A DNA stretch of 64,000 bases, taken from Mesorhizobium sp. M4B.F.Ca.ET.058.02.1.1 (GTDB taxonomy: Bacteria > Pseudomonadota > Alphaproteobacteria > Rhizobiales > Rhizobiaceae). The notes under the pieces were generated by a model. The model did not search any database, was not told the DNA's origin, and saw nothing but the letters and a program-made list of their open reading frames with translations. The DNA lies in contig NZ_CP034450.1 of the NCBI RefSeq assembly GCF_003952505.1, positions 3,162,001-3,226,000 of the forward strand, in the 5' to 3' direction. The position numbers and the translations under genes were made by a program. This document shows, in pieces, positions 17,774 through 25,755 of this stretch; the stretch's first letter is position 1, and each line of letters begins with the position of its first letter.

Positions 17774-18556
17774 TCAATGGGCGGTCCAGCCGCCTTCGAT
17801 CGGCATGACTGCGCCGGTGATCGAGGCCGCTTCGTCCGAGGCTAGGAACAGGCAGAGCGCAGCAACCTGCTCCACCGTCACGAACTGCTTGGTCGGCTGC
17901 GCGGCCAAAAGCACATCCTTGATCACCTGCTGTTCGGTGATCCCGCGCGCCCTCGCGGTGTCCGGTATCTGCTTCTCGACCAGCGGGGTGAGCACGTAGC
18001 CGGGGCAAACCGCGTTGACGGTGATGCCCTGCTCGGCGACTTCCAGCGCAACCGTCTTGGTCAGGCCGGCGACACCGTGCTTGGCCGCGACGTAGGCGGA
18101 TTTGTAGGGGGAAGCGACCAGAGCGTGCGCGGAGGCGACGTTGATTATGCGACCCCATTTGCGCGCCTTCATCGCCTGCAGGGCACGCCGGATCGTATAG
18201 AAGGAAGACATGAGATCGATCGCCACGACCGCTTCCCATCTCTCGATCGGGAAGTCATCGATCGGCGCGACATGCTGAATGCCGGCGTTGTTGACCAGAA
18301 TGTCGACCGCGCCGAATTCTGCGATGGCCTTGTCCATCATCTCCGTGACGGCATCGCCCTTGCTCATGTCAGCGCCGTCATAGCGGACGGTCACACCGTG
18401 GTCGACGGCCAGTTTTTTCCGCAGCAACTCGATCTCGCCGGCATTTCCGAAACCGTTCAGAACGATGTTGCAGCCCTTGGCCGCGAAGGCTTCGGCGATG
18501 CCTTGGCCGATGCCGCTGGTCGAGCCGGTGATGAGTGCTGTCTTTCCATTGAGCAT
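17774..18556 (-). CDS. bdhA: 3-hydroxybutyrate dehydrogenase (classical SDR)
   Basis: 260 aa NAD-dependent SDR. Cofactor motif ALITGSTSGIGQGIAEAF at residues ~6-23, NNAGIQHVAPI near 90, catalytic Tyr-Lys in YKSAYVAAKHG near 155, and the BdhA-type segment AVCPGYVLTPLVEKQIPD, with the residues that orient D-3-hydroxybutyrate. It oxidises 3-hydroxybutyrate to acetoacetate. Two ATGs two codons apart are possible; the second (18556) was chosen because GAGG lies eight bases from it but only two from the first. A divergent LysR gene starts 276 bp away, the usual arrangement for a regulator and its target. Confidence 0.88.
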   Translation of the reverse strand: MLNGKTALITGSTSGIGQGIAEAFAAKGCNIVLNGFGNAGEIELLRKKLAVDHGVTVRYDGADMSKGDAVTEMMDKAIAEFGAVDILVNNAGIQHVAPIDDFPIERWEAVVAIDLMSSFYTIRRALQAMKARKWGRIINVASAHALVASPYKSAYVAAKHGVAGLTKTVALEVAEQGITVNAVCPGYVLTPLVEKQIPDTARARGITEQQVIKDVLLAAQPTKQFVTVEQVAALCLFLASDEAASITGAVMPIEGGWTAH

Positions 18557-18831
18557 CGTCATTTCCTCTTGTTTGAGCCGCGGGCGCGAATGGCCAGTGG
18601 TTGCGAGCGACGGGCTGCAGCACCCCGGCTCTGGATCTGCGGACCAGTATGGCGAGCGGCCCGAAACTGCGGAAATGCCGTTGAGACATGGATTCGATAG
18701 CCGACGGTCAGATCGTGGTCCCGCATCCGAGGTGTCGATCGACCGATCGGGTTGTTTGACGTAAGGGCAGCTAGTAAGATCATCCGGCAACGCGGGGGCG
18801 TGCGTATGCGCGTTCGGTGAGGGAGCGTGCA

Positions 18832-19746
18832 GTGGAGATCAGCCAGGTCAGATACTTCTTGGCCGTCGCCAAGGAGCTGAATTTCACCAGGGCGGCCGAG
18901 CAGTGCAATGTCACGCAGCCCGCGCTTTCACGCGCCATCAAGCTGCTGGAAGACGAATTCGGCGGAGCGCTATTCCACCGTGAGCGCCGCTTCACGCACC
19001 TCACCGAGCTCGGCCGGATGGTCGAGACCTATCTCGAGGGCGTCTTCGAGAACTCGCGCCAGGCAAAGCAGATCGCCGAGCAATATGTGAATTTGAAAAA
19101 GATGCCGCTCAGGGTCGGCATCATGAGCACGATCGCCCCGGACGAGATTATCGAGCTCATCGCGGCTGTCCGGGGGCATCATCCTGGCGTAGAGCTTCAC
19201 CTTTGCGATTCTGACGCCGTGAGCCTGAGGCGGAGGCTGCTGGAAGGCAACCTCGAGGCCGCCATCTATGCGTTGCCGTCGAACGTGCCCGACGAAGAAG
19301 TGCATTCCCTGCCACTGTTTCAAGAGCAGATGGTGATGGCGGTTCACCTGGCTCATCGCCTCGCCAACCAGCGCATGGTGCGGGTGAAGGATATGAGCAA
19401 CGAAAGCTACATCCACCGCAACAATTGCGAGTTTGCAGGCTATGCGGATGCCATCCTCGCCGAACAGGGCGTCACGGTCAGCCCGGTCTACTGGAGCGAT
19501 CGTGACGACTGGACGCTGGCGATGATCGCGGCCGGGCTCGGTTTCGGTTTCATGCCTGAGCACACCGCCAAGCACCCGGGCGTGGTGGCCTTGCCAATCA
19601 CCGAACCGGAGTTCTGGCGCGAGGTCAATCTTGTCACCGTGCGCGGCCGCAGGCACTCGCCTGCGGTCGGCGCGCTGGTGCGCGAGGCCACGCAGAAGAA
19701 GTGGTTCGGCGAACGGGCGAAGGCTCTGGCCGCCGCCGCCGAGTAG
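18832..19746 (+). CDS. LysR-family transcriptional regulator (paralogue 2)
   Basis: 304 aa. HTH at residues 1-60 (EISQVRYFLAVAKELNFTRA, NVTQPALSRAIKLLEDEFGG), then an effector-binding domain with RVGIMSTIAPDEI at its start. GTG 18832 is taken as the start because GAGGGAG lies upstream and the residues after it match the other island LysR proteins; an upstream in-frame GTG at 18817 is less likely. It is transcribed away from the bdhA-patatin-ndh cluster and is the natural candidate regulator of that cluster. Confidence 0.88.
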   Translation: MEISQVRYFLAVAKELNFTRAAEQCNVTQPALSRAIKLLEDEFGGALFHRERRFTHLTELGRMVETYLEGVFENSRQAKQIAEQYVNLKKMPLRVGIMSTIAPDEIIELIAAVRGHHPGVELHLCDSDAVSLRRRLLEGNLEAAIYALPSNVPDEEVHSLPLFQEQMVMAVHLAHRLANQRMVRVKDMSNESYIHRNNCEFAGYADAILAEQGVTVSPVYWSDRDDWTLAMIAAGLGFGFMPEHTAKHPGVVALPITEPEFWREVNLVTVRGRRHSPAVGALVREATQKKWFGERAKALAAAAE

Positions 19747-19808
19747 TTTCGCTGTGCGGGGCGCCCTCCTTGGATGCACAGGCAGCGGATCTCCGGCACT
19801 GTCCGCGC

Positions 19809-20273
19809 TCAATTCTTTCTTACCGTCGAGGTCACGGACTGGATGACCTCCGTCGCCATCTTGAACTGCGCGGTGCGGTCGGTGATGCCGTGCCGTTTGG
19901 CGATCCAGTCGAAATCGCTGTAGGCGGCGTAAACCGAACCATCGGGGGTCTGGTAGACCAGCACCCGCACCGGCCAGTCCAGGCCGGCCTCGGGATTGGA
20001 CGTGATGAAGGTAGTGCCGAGCGCCGGATTGCCGAACATCACCAGCCGGGACGGCCTGACATCGTTGCCGGCATTCTTGCCAAGCCTGGCCTGGTCGATC
20101 ACGCCGAAGAACATGATGCCCTTCTTCAGCACGTCCTTCTTGATGCGAGCTACGGTCTCGACGACGGAATAGTCGCTCTTGACCGTGACGACGCCGTCGG
20201 ATGCGGCGGCCGGAAGGGCAACCGCCATCAGCATGGCGGCGCCTGCAATCATGGTTTTCAGGTAGTTGGTCAT
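19809..20273 (-). CDS. secreted DUF302 protein
   Basis: 154 aa with an N-terminal signal peptide (TMIAGAAMLMAVALPAAASDG, cleavage near residue 23-25) and a mature DUF302 domain: VVTVKSDYSVVETVARIK at the start and VRVLVYQTPDGSVYAAYSD in the middle. DUF302 domains are small alpha-beta folds of unknown biochemical role, often near redox or metal genes. ATG 20273 has AAGGAG six bases upstream. It is the last gene of a leftward set after a cupin protein and an MFS transporter, with a 44-bp gap to the latter. Confidence 0.85.
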   Translation of the reverse strand: MTNYLKTMIAGAAMLMAVALPAAASDGVVTVKSDYSVVETVARIKKDVLKKGIMFFGVIDQARLGKNAGNDVRPSRLVMFGNPALGTTFITSNPEAGLDWPVRVLVYQTPDGSVYAAYSDFDWIAKRHGITDRTAQFKMATEVIQSVTSTVRKN

Positions 20274-20317
20274 GTCAATCTCCTTGGTTGGATAGCGAAG
20301 TTGTCGGTCTTTGCGTG

Positions 20318-21520
20318 TCACGTCCTCGGCGTTTGCAACATGCGCGCAGTCGCGATCGCGCCGGCGAGAACCGAGGCGAGCACACCCACGCACGCGGCCC
20401 AGCCGATACGGTCGTAGAGCTGCCCGATGATGAAGCTGCCGGCGAGCCCGCCCGCATAGTAGGACGCAAGGTAGATGCCGCTTGCGGCGGCGCGATCGCG
20501 CGAGGCGGTCCGGCTCACATGCCCGGTGGCTATCGCCTGCGCCAGGAAGGTGCCGATGGCGACCAAAGCCATCCCGGCAAGAACGACCGGGAGGCTGGCG
20601 GCGAGCAGCAGAAGCAGTCCGACGATCGCCAGCCCGAGTGTCGCTCCGATCCCTCCGCTCGGACCGAGACCTGCCGCGACGCGCCCGGCAAGCGGGGTCG
20701 TCAGCATCGAGGGCAGGAAGACGAAATAGACCGCGCCCAAGGCCATCGGTGTCAGCGACAGCGGTGTCGCAACGAGCTGGAAGTTCACATAGGTGAAGGT
20801 GCCGATGAAGACGAAAAGGATCAGGAAGCCGATCGCGAAACAGGCGCGCAGCTCGGCGTTTTGCAGCGGAGCCTTCCATGCGGCGCGGGCGGGCTCGCCC
20901 ATCCCATCGGCGCGCATCATTGCAGAGGTCTTCTGCAGTGTGAGCCAGACAAGGGCGGCGCCGAACAGATTGAGGCCGGCGAAGATCAGAAAGTTGGTGG
21001 AGATGCCGAATGTGTCGGCGACGGCGGCTGACATCAGCCGGCCGAAGAAGTTGCTGGCAACATTGCCGGTCACGTAAGCCGCAAGCGCGCTCGTCGTCTG
21101 CCGCGCGGAGAAATGCTCGGCCAGGTAGGCCATCGTCAGCGTAAAGGCGGTCGACATGCACAAGCCTTGCGCTACGCGCAGCAGGGCGAAGACCACAATG
21201 CTGTCGGTCTGTGAAAGCAACGTCGTCGGGATCGCCAAAATGGCCAGGCTGATCCAGATGCCGTTGCGGCGATCGATGCCGCGCCCGAAGAGCGCGACGG
21301 CGATACCGGCCACCGCCATGCCGAAGGTGCTGGCATTGACGGCGAAACCCATGGTTGCGCGACTGACGCCGAATCTTGCCACCAGCGAAGGCAGGATGGC
21401 CTGAGTGGCGAACAGGTCGACAAGCGTCAGAAACGCGATCAAGGCAATCAGGCCGAAGCGCCAGCTGTCCGCGGCAACCATGCGGAGCCGCCTCGGTTCG
21501 GTATGTTCACTGGACGTCAT
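20318..21520 (-). CDS. MFS transporter, drug/sugar efflux type
   Basis: 400 aa, about 12 hydrophobic helices in two halves separated by a polar loop near residue 195. Loop 2-3 carries the MFS signature in altered form (GRGIDRRNGIWIS). N-terminal LTLVDLFATQAILPSLVARF and VAQGLCMSTAFTLTMAYLAE resemble the YnfM/arabinose-efflux group (COG2814). ATG 21520 is chosen because GGAG lies seven bases upstream; the frame stays open for 11 more codons. It lies in a cupin - MFS - DUF302 unit. The substrate is unknown, and export is more likely than import. Confidence 0.85.
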   Translation of the reverse strand: MTSSEHTEPRRLRMVAADSWRFGLIALIAFLTLVDLFATQAILPSLVARFGVSRATMGFAVNASTFGMAVAGIAVALFGRGIDRRNGIWISLAILAIPTTLLSQTDSIVVFALLRVAQGLCMSTAFTLTMAYLAEHFSARQTTSALAAYVTGNVASNFFGRLMSAAVADTFGISTNFLIFAGLNLFGAALVWLTLQKTSAMMRADGMGEPARAAWKAPLQNAELRACFAIGFLILFVFIGTFTYVNFQLVATPLSLTPMALGAVYFVFLPSMLTTPLAGRVAAGLGPSGGIGATLGLAIVGLLLLLAASLPVVLAGMALVAIGTFLAQAIATGHVSRTASRDRAAASGIYLASYYAGGLAGSFIIGQLYDRIGWAACVGVLASVLAGAIATARMLQTPRT

Positions 21521-21610
21521 GTCAGGCTCCGTGGCCACACGTCCCCAGGCCATCGCCCGAGGACGCGATTTTATTGCTGATGCTGGGATCTGCTGACCGC
21601 GACGAGCGGC

Positions 21611-22111
21611 TCACATCATGTGGTCTTCGTGCATCGCAGGCGGCAGGACGTCGGCCGAATAGAGCACCGCTGGAACCTTGCCGTTGTTCTTCCACCAGTG
21701 GGCGAGCTGGCCGAACTCGGCCGTCGCGTCGCCGGCCGGATGTTCGATGCCGACCTTACAGGTGCTGCGGTATTCGGTGATCGAGCCCTCGACCACCAGA
21801 ATGTTTGCCGGGCGGACATTGTGCTCATGCCACGGCACGACGCCGCCAGGCTGAACAACGAGCTTGCGCAGGCGCAGCATGTTGCCTTTCCAGCCTTCGC
21901 CCTTGCTGCTTAAATCGATTGCGGAAAGGACCGTGTCGGTCACGCCGACCGGTTTACTGGGATGTTCCTGGATGTCGGTGGTGGCGGCCTGGCCAGCAGG
22001 GCAGTCGCCGGCGAAAACCGGAGCCACCGAGAACGCGGCGGTCGCGGTGAGAAGTCCGAGTGTCAACGCCAACTTCAGCGGCACCCGCAATGCAATAGTC
22101 TTGCAAGCCAT
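21611..22111 (-). CDS. secreted cupin-domain protein
   Basis: 166 aa with signal peptide (residues ~1-34, ending SVAPVFAGDC) and a single cupin barrel. Motif 1 is RLRKLVVQPGGVVPWHEHN, giving two of the metal-ligand histidines; VVEGSITEYR follows; motif 2 is weak, with HWWKNNGKVPAV in its place. ATG 22111 has AAGGAG eight bases upstream. The mature protein contains two Cys (DCPAG and STCKVG) that could form a disulfide in the periplasm. No enzymatic activity can be assigned. It is the first gene of the cupin-MFS-DUF302 unit, downstream of a co-oriented LysR gene. Confidence 0.82.
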   Translation of the reverse strand: MACKTIALRVPLKLALTLGLLTATAAFSVAPVFAGDCPAGQAATTDIQEHPSKPVGVTDTVLSAIDLSSKGEGWKGNMLRLRKLVVQPGGVVPWHEHNVRPANILVVEGSITEYRSTCKVGIEHPAGDATAEFGQLAHWWKNNGKVPAVLYSADVLPPAMHEDHMM

Positions 22112-22298
22112 GTCTAGTTCTCCTTTGTCGGTGCCCAATCGCGGAAGCGGGGCATGAGTGGAGAGTGACGGCAGCCTCGACGAAAGAGAAATGCTGACTG
22201 GCTCTTAATTCGATACCTGAAAACTATGATGGACAACCGCGCCAACGAGGCTGTTTCGCCACGACATTTATCGCGGCGTTAGACTTCATTTCGAATTG

Positions 22299-23213
22299 CT
22301 ACGCAGCCGTTTTCCTGGCCGGCAGATCTATGCCGCTTTCCGGCCAGCTGTGTGCCTTGACACTGTTCACGAAGGTCGAGGTCGCCGGTGAGAACCGGCG
22401 GCCCGACACGACGACCAGCGAGACCTCCCGCCAAACCTCGGGATCGATGACAGGCCTGATCTGCAAGCCCGGGATGACGGCGCTGAATTCCGGGATGAAG
22501 CAGATGCCAAGTCCACCGGAAACCATGTTCTGGATCCAGTCTTCGCGCTCGCTGGCGTAGGATATCCTGAGCTTCACACCGCGGTCATTGCAGAGACCGG
22601 CGAGGTGGTCGCGATACTCGCAATTCAACCTTCTCAGGTAGTTCTCGCCGTCGAGTTCGGAAATGGCGACATTGTCGTTGCGAGCCAGCCGGTGGCCGTT
22701 CGGGAAGGCCAGGACGAACCGCTCGCGATAGAGCGGAGTGACGTCGAAACGCTCCGGAAAACTGTTGCTGGACGCCATGATGGCGACGTCGATCTCACCC
22801 GCTTCAAGCAGTTGCGACAGCGAAGCCGGCACACCCTCCACCAGCTGCAACTGGATGCCCTGCTGGCGTCTGTTGAAATCGGCCAGCAAGCCGGTGAAGC
22901 GACGCGGACCAATGGTGCACATGACGCCAACCTTGAGATTTGCGTTTTCCAGGCAAAGGAATTTCGACGCCTCCTGGCGCACGCCGGTCACCTCGTCGAG
23001 GATCTGCTGGAACCGCGGGCGTAGCAGGGCACCCAGATCGGTAAGGTGGGTCAGGTTCCGTTCGCGGCGAAACAGCAGGCCGCCGACCTCATCCTCCAAC
23101 TGCTGGATGGCGCGCGACAGCGCTGGTTGGGTGACGTTGCATTTTTCGCCGGCGCGCGTGAAGTTCCGCGTCTCGCACACGGCCAGGAAGTAGCGGATGT
23201 GATGAATGTCCAT
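22299..23213 (-). CDS. LysR-family transcriptional regulator (paralogue 3)
   Basis: 304 aa. N-terminal HTH (HIRYFLAVCETRNFTRAGEK, NVTQPALSRAIQQLEDEVGG) closely parallels the two LysR proteins at 12069 and 18832, including RRERNLTHLTDLG. The effector domain begins LKVGVMCTIGPRRF and is collinear with paralogue 2. It lies upstream of the cupin-MFS-DUF302 set on the same strand (187-bp gap with no clear terminator) and downstream of the two small secreted-protein genes. It could regulate either side. Confidence 0.88.
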   Translation of the reverse strand: MDIHHIRYFLAVCETRNFTRAGEKCNVTQPALSRAIQQLEDEVGGLLFRRERNLTHLTDLGALLRPRFQQILDEVTGVRQEASKFLCLENANLKVGVMCTIGPRRFTGLLADFNRRQQGIQLQLVEGVPASLSQLLEAGEIDVAIMASSNSFPERFDVTPLYRERFVLAFPNGHRLARNDNVAISELDGENYLRRLNCEYRDHLAGLCNDRGVKLRISYASEREDWIQNMVSGGLGICFIPEFSAVIPGLQIRPVIDPEVWREVSLVVVSGRRFSPATSTFVNSVKAHSWPESGIDLPARKTAA

Positions 23214-23384
23214 GCCGGTTTATCCCTCTGCTGCATAGATGCATGTGCAGGTTGGAACCGTGCCGCAAACCATTCCATCACGCCAATGCATGGGGGCTAT
23301 GAAGTCGATAGCGTTTCGTCATGCGCCAATGGCGGGCCAGGGCCCGCCATCAAACCCTGCAATAGTGCTCGGCGCCCGCAAGCG

Positions 23385-23660
23385 TCAGCTGTGATGGCCC
23401 AAAGCGAAGAGCTGGGCGCAGAACTGAGCATGCGGCTTGCTCATGGCGGCGTCGTTGCATTCCTTCATCATCGCATCCTGCGTCGCCTTCGGCATGGCTT
23501 TCCACGCCGTCTCGAAGTCGGCACTCGACTTCATCGCCTTCATGCCGGAATCGGTGAAGAAGGGCTGCATGTTGGACGGTTCGTCGAGCGCGCCGGCGAA
23601 GGCAACGCCGCCGAGCTTGGAAATGGCAAAAGCACCGAGGCAGATAGCTTTTAGATTCAT
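23385..23660 (-). CDS. small secreted protein, unknown family (paralogue A)
   Basis: 91 aa. Signal peptide at residues 1-22 (CLGAFAISKLGGVAFAGALD), mature part about 69 aa, acidic to neutral. It shares with the protein at 23850 the pattern F-[FY]-T-D-x-x-M-x-[AT]-M-K, F-x-x-A-W-x-A-x-P and the block CNDAAMSKPHAQFCAQLFAL. The two cysteines sit 14 residues apart and could form a disulfide or, with the His and Met residues, bind metal (inference). ATG 23660 has AAGGAC eight bases upstream. I do not recognise the family. Confidence 0.72.
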   Translation of the reverse strand: MNLKAICLGAFAISKLGGVAFAGALDEPSNMQPFFTDSGMKAMKSSADFETAWKAMPKATQDAMMKECNDAAMSKPHAQFCAQLFALGHHS

Positions 23661-23849
23661 TTTCAAGTCCTTCTCTGATCGGGTAGTCGCCCTATCGACG
23701 ACCGTTTGACTGATTGACAGCAAGTCAGAATTTCCGAGTTCCTCATTGCTGAGTTTGATCTTGCGACGACCAGCCGGCAACCTGCCAATGCCATCTGCGT
23801 ATCGAGGTTATGCCGCGCATGCATCTCGTAGATGTCTACGGTCGCACCG

Positions 23850-24125
23850 CTAATTAGCTCCGCCCAAAGCGAGGACGTTGGCGCAGAATTGGGCGTGGGG
23901 CTTACTCATCGACGGGTCGTTGCAAGCCTTCGTCATCTTGACCCGGTCATGCTTCGGCACGGCGAACCAGGCCTTCTTGAACCCGGCCATCGGTTTCATC
24001 GTCTGCATCGTGGCGTCCGTATAGAACGTCGGCAATGCGGCGAGGTCATTGAACGGGTCAGCTGAAGCCGGGCTCGCACCAAGACCAATTGCAAGCGCAG
24101 CCACACAGACGAGTGGTCTTCTCAT
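23850..24125 (-). CDS. small secreted protein, unknown family (paralogue B)
   Basis: 91 aa, signal peptide residues 1-22 (CVAALAIGLGASPASADP). The mature protein has FYTDATMQTMKPMAGFKKAW and CNDPSMSKPHAQFCANVLAL, collinear with paralogue A; identical spacing of the two Cys, the PHAQ motif and the tryptophan argues for a tandem duplication. Two adjacent ATGs exist (24128 and 24125); the second is better spaced from AGGAGG. It is separated from paralogue A by 189 bp and is encoded on the same strand. Function unknown; export to the periplasm is likely. Confidence 0.72.
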   Translation of the reverse strand: MRRPLVCVAALAIGLGASPASADPFNDLAALPTFYTDATMQTMKPMAGFKKAWFAVPKHDRVKMTKACNDPSMSKPHAQFCANVLALGGAN

Positions 24126-24346
24126 CATTCACCTCCTGTTCCAGGCCGCGGTTCTGGCAACGATGCCAGAGTTGGTGACACGCATCGCCTGGCCTGATCG
24201 GGAGGAAGAGTGCGGCCCGAAAAGACCGGCAGCCAATGCAATCTGCCTATGGACTTCATGCCACCTTGGCATTTCGGCTGAAGAAGAAGATGCGGCAGTC
24301 TCCTCACCAGTCGCCCCGCCAGCGACTTTGGGATGGAGACCAAGAG

Positions 24347-25207
24347 ATGCACGTCCAGTCCGGAACGCGAATTGACCAGGCCATCATTCCCGGGACGCGT
24401 TCCCGGCTGGAAGAGGGGCAGTCTGTCGACATCATCCTGGCAAGTGATGCACACGGCGCCTTCGTCTGGGGCGTGCTCGACCGCCTGCTGGATGAGCCGA
24501 ACCTTGTCTTCAGCGCAGTTACAGCGTCCGGTTTCGGAGCTGTGGAGGCGGCGGTCCTGGCCTACGGCTTGAGCCTTGGCGGCCGGCGTGGCGCTCGGAT
24601 GGCGCTCACCAACTTCTGGCGGCGCGTCAGCCACGCCTCGATGTTCTCCATCGACAGAGCCAGTCTGCTTCGATCGATACTGGAACAGTCGATCGACATC
24701 GAGCAACTCCGCGACGAGCGCTGCCCGGTGAAACTCGGCGTCCTGGCCGTCAACGCCGGCACCGACGCCGTGAAGGTCTTCACAGGCGAGCAATTGTCGA
24801 TCAACGCTATCGTGGCGGCAGCCACCGTCCCGTTCCTCTCCCCGCCTGTCGAAATCGACGGCGACAGCTATTGGGGTGATGGCGAACTCTCGCAGTTGCC
24901 GCCTGCTCGGTCGCCGAAAACCAGCCATCGCCTGATCATCGCAGGTAGGCCTTCACTGTTCACGACACTATGTCCGGATCGCAGCTTCTCCTCCACCCAT
25001 TGCACGACCAAATGCGCGCCGGTTCACACCATCTTCGACAGTCAATACCGAGGTGGGGCTGCGCTCTTCGCGAGACCCTGGATCGACTGGGGTGAACTGA
25101 CTGGCATGCGTGACAGAGGTCGGCAATGTGCCGAAGGCTGGCTTGTCGCCGATCTTTTCGGCATCGACGAACGCCCAGCTGTCGGCTGCCGAGTCCAACA
25201 CATATAG
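24347..25207 (+). pseudogene. degenerate patatin-like hydrolase
   Basis: An open frame whose first ~190 residues read like a patatin with its catalytic features gone. SDAHGAFVWGVLDRLL stands where the oxyanion-hole GG-x-x-G-x-x-x-G motif belongs. TASGFGAVEAAVLAYGLSLG replaces the G-x-S-x-G elbow (no Ser in the G-x-x-x-G frame). YWGDGELSQLPP replaces the DG[GA] Asp motif. After about 24910 the family resemblance stops and the remaining ~100 codons look like accidental read-through. It could be a dead copy of a PHB-type patatin or, less likely, a non-catalytic paralogue. The functional-looking patatin at 16597 is only distantly similar. Confidence 0.5.
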
Positions 25208-25264
25208 GCGCGCCTCCCTCCCGCCTAGCAGCGTCTGCTTCGCATACTCCCGAACGCAGGCGCC

Positions 25265-25297
25265 AAGCCCTCCGGTGGCCCCGCCGGAGGGCTTTTT
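25265..25297 (+). terminator. intrinsic terminator upstream of bufferin operon
   Basis: Perfect 11-bp stem: AAGCCCTCCGG (25265-25275) and CCGGAGGGCTT (25284-25294), 8-base loop, followed by a T-run to 25297. As the left arm starts with AA, it may work in both directions. It separates the decayed patatin frame from the bufferin operon 146 bp further on. Confidence 0.75.
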
Positions 25298-25337
25298 CGC
25301 ATCGCTCTCCAGAACATAGTGGCCGCGTATCAATTCC

Positions 25338-25365
25338 ATGCCGAGACAGCATTTCAGCTCGGCAT
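25338..25365. promoter_or_regulatory. palindrome in bufferin operon leader
   Basis: ATGCCGAG (25338-25345) and CTCGGCAT (25358-25365) form a perfect 8-bp inverted repeat with a 12-base loop, 78 bp before the bufA start. It may be an operator or a leader hairpin. No recognisable -35/-10 or ECF promoter pair could be fixed next to it. Confidence 0.35.
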
Positions 25366-25442
25366 CACGATCGGAGAGAGTGCATGCAGACGGGCCCTGC
25401 AGGCCGGTCTTTCCCTCGAAACACCAACCAGGAGACAAGCCT

Positions 25443-25712
25443 GTGATCAACACCAAGACCCTCATCGGATCGGCCCTCGCGGCCGCCACTTCGCTCGCCG
25501 CGACGGCGGCCTACAGCGGTCCCTCCGCCAAGCCCGGCTTCGCCTTCGAGAAGTGCTACGGCGTCGTCAAGGCCGGCCAGAACGACTGCCAGACCGCGAC
25601 GCATTCATGCGCCGGCACCGCAACCACCGACAATCAGCCGGATTCCTGGCTCTACGTGCCCGCAGGCAGCTGCGCCAAGATCACCGGCGGCAGCGACAAG
25701 CCGAAAGCCTGA
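25443..25712 (+). CDS. bufA: bufferin precursor peptide (DUF2282, BufA1-like)
   Basis: 89 aa. Signal peptide (residues 1-24: [20 protein letters not shown]), then a short mature peptide with four cysteines in the DUF2282 pattern: [27 protein letters not shown] and VPAGSCAKI. In described bufferins, cysteines are converted by the BufB/BufC enzyme pair to 5-thiooxazole-type heterocycles that bind copper in the periplasm; modification here is inferred from the family and the adjacent bufB and bufC. GTG 25443 is the start: AGGAGA lies about eight bases upstream and the signal peptide begins there. It is the first gene of the operon. Confidence 0.88.
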   Translation: MINTKTLIGSALAAATSLAATAAYSGPSAKPGFAFEKCYGVVKAGQNDCQTATHSCAGTATTDNQPDSWLYVPAGSCAKITGGSDKPKA

Positions 25713-25755
25713 ACGATCCAGACTTCGAACCGACCCTCTTGAATGGAGCAGACCG

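Noticed and set aside
19809..21161. 450-residue minus-strand frame reading through the DUF302 gene
   Set aside because: Only the last 154 residues are family-like and have their own AAGGAG and signal peptide; the front is antiparallel shadow of the MFS gene frame.
24968..25489. 173-residue minus-strand frame over the terminator region
   Set aside because: It runs through the perfect terminator stem and the bufferin leader and shows no domain or start context.
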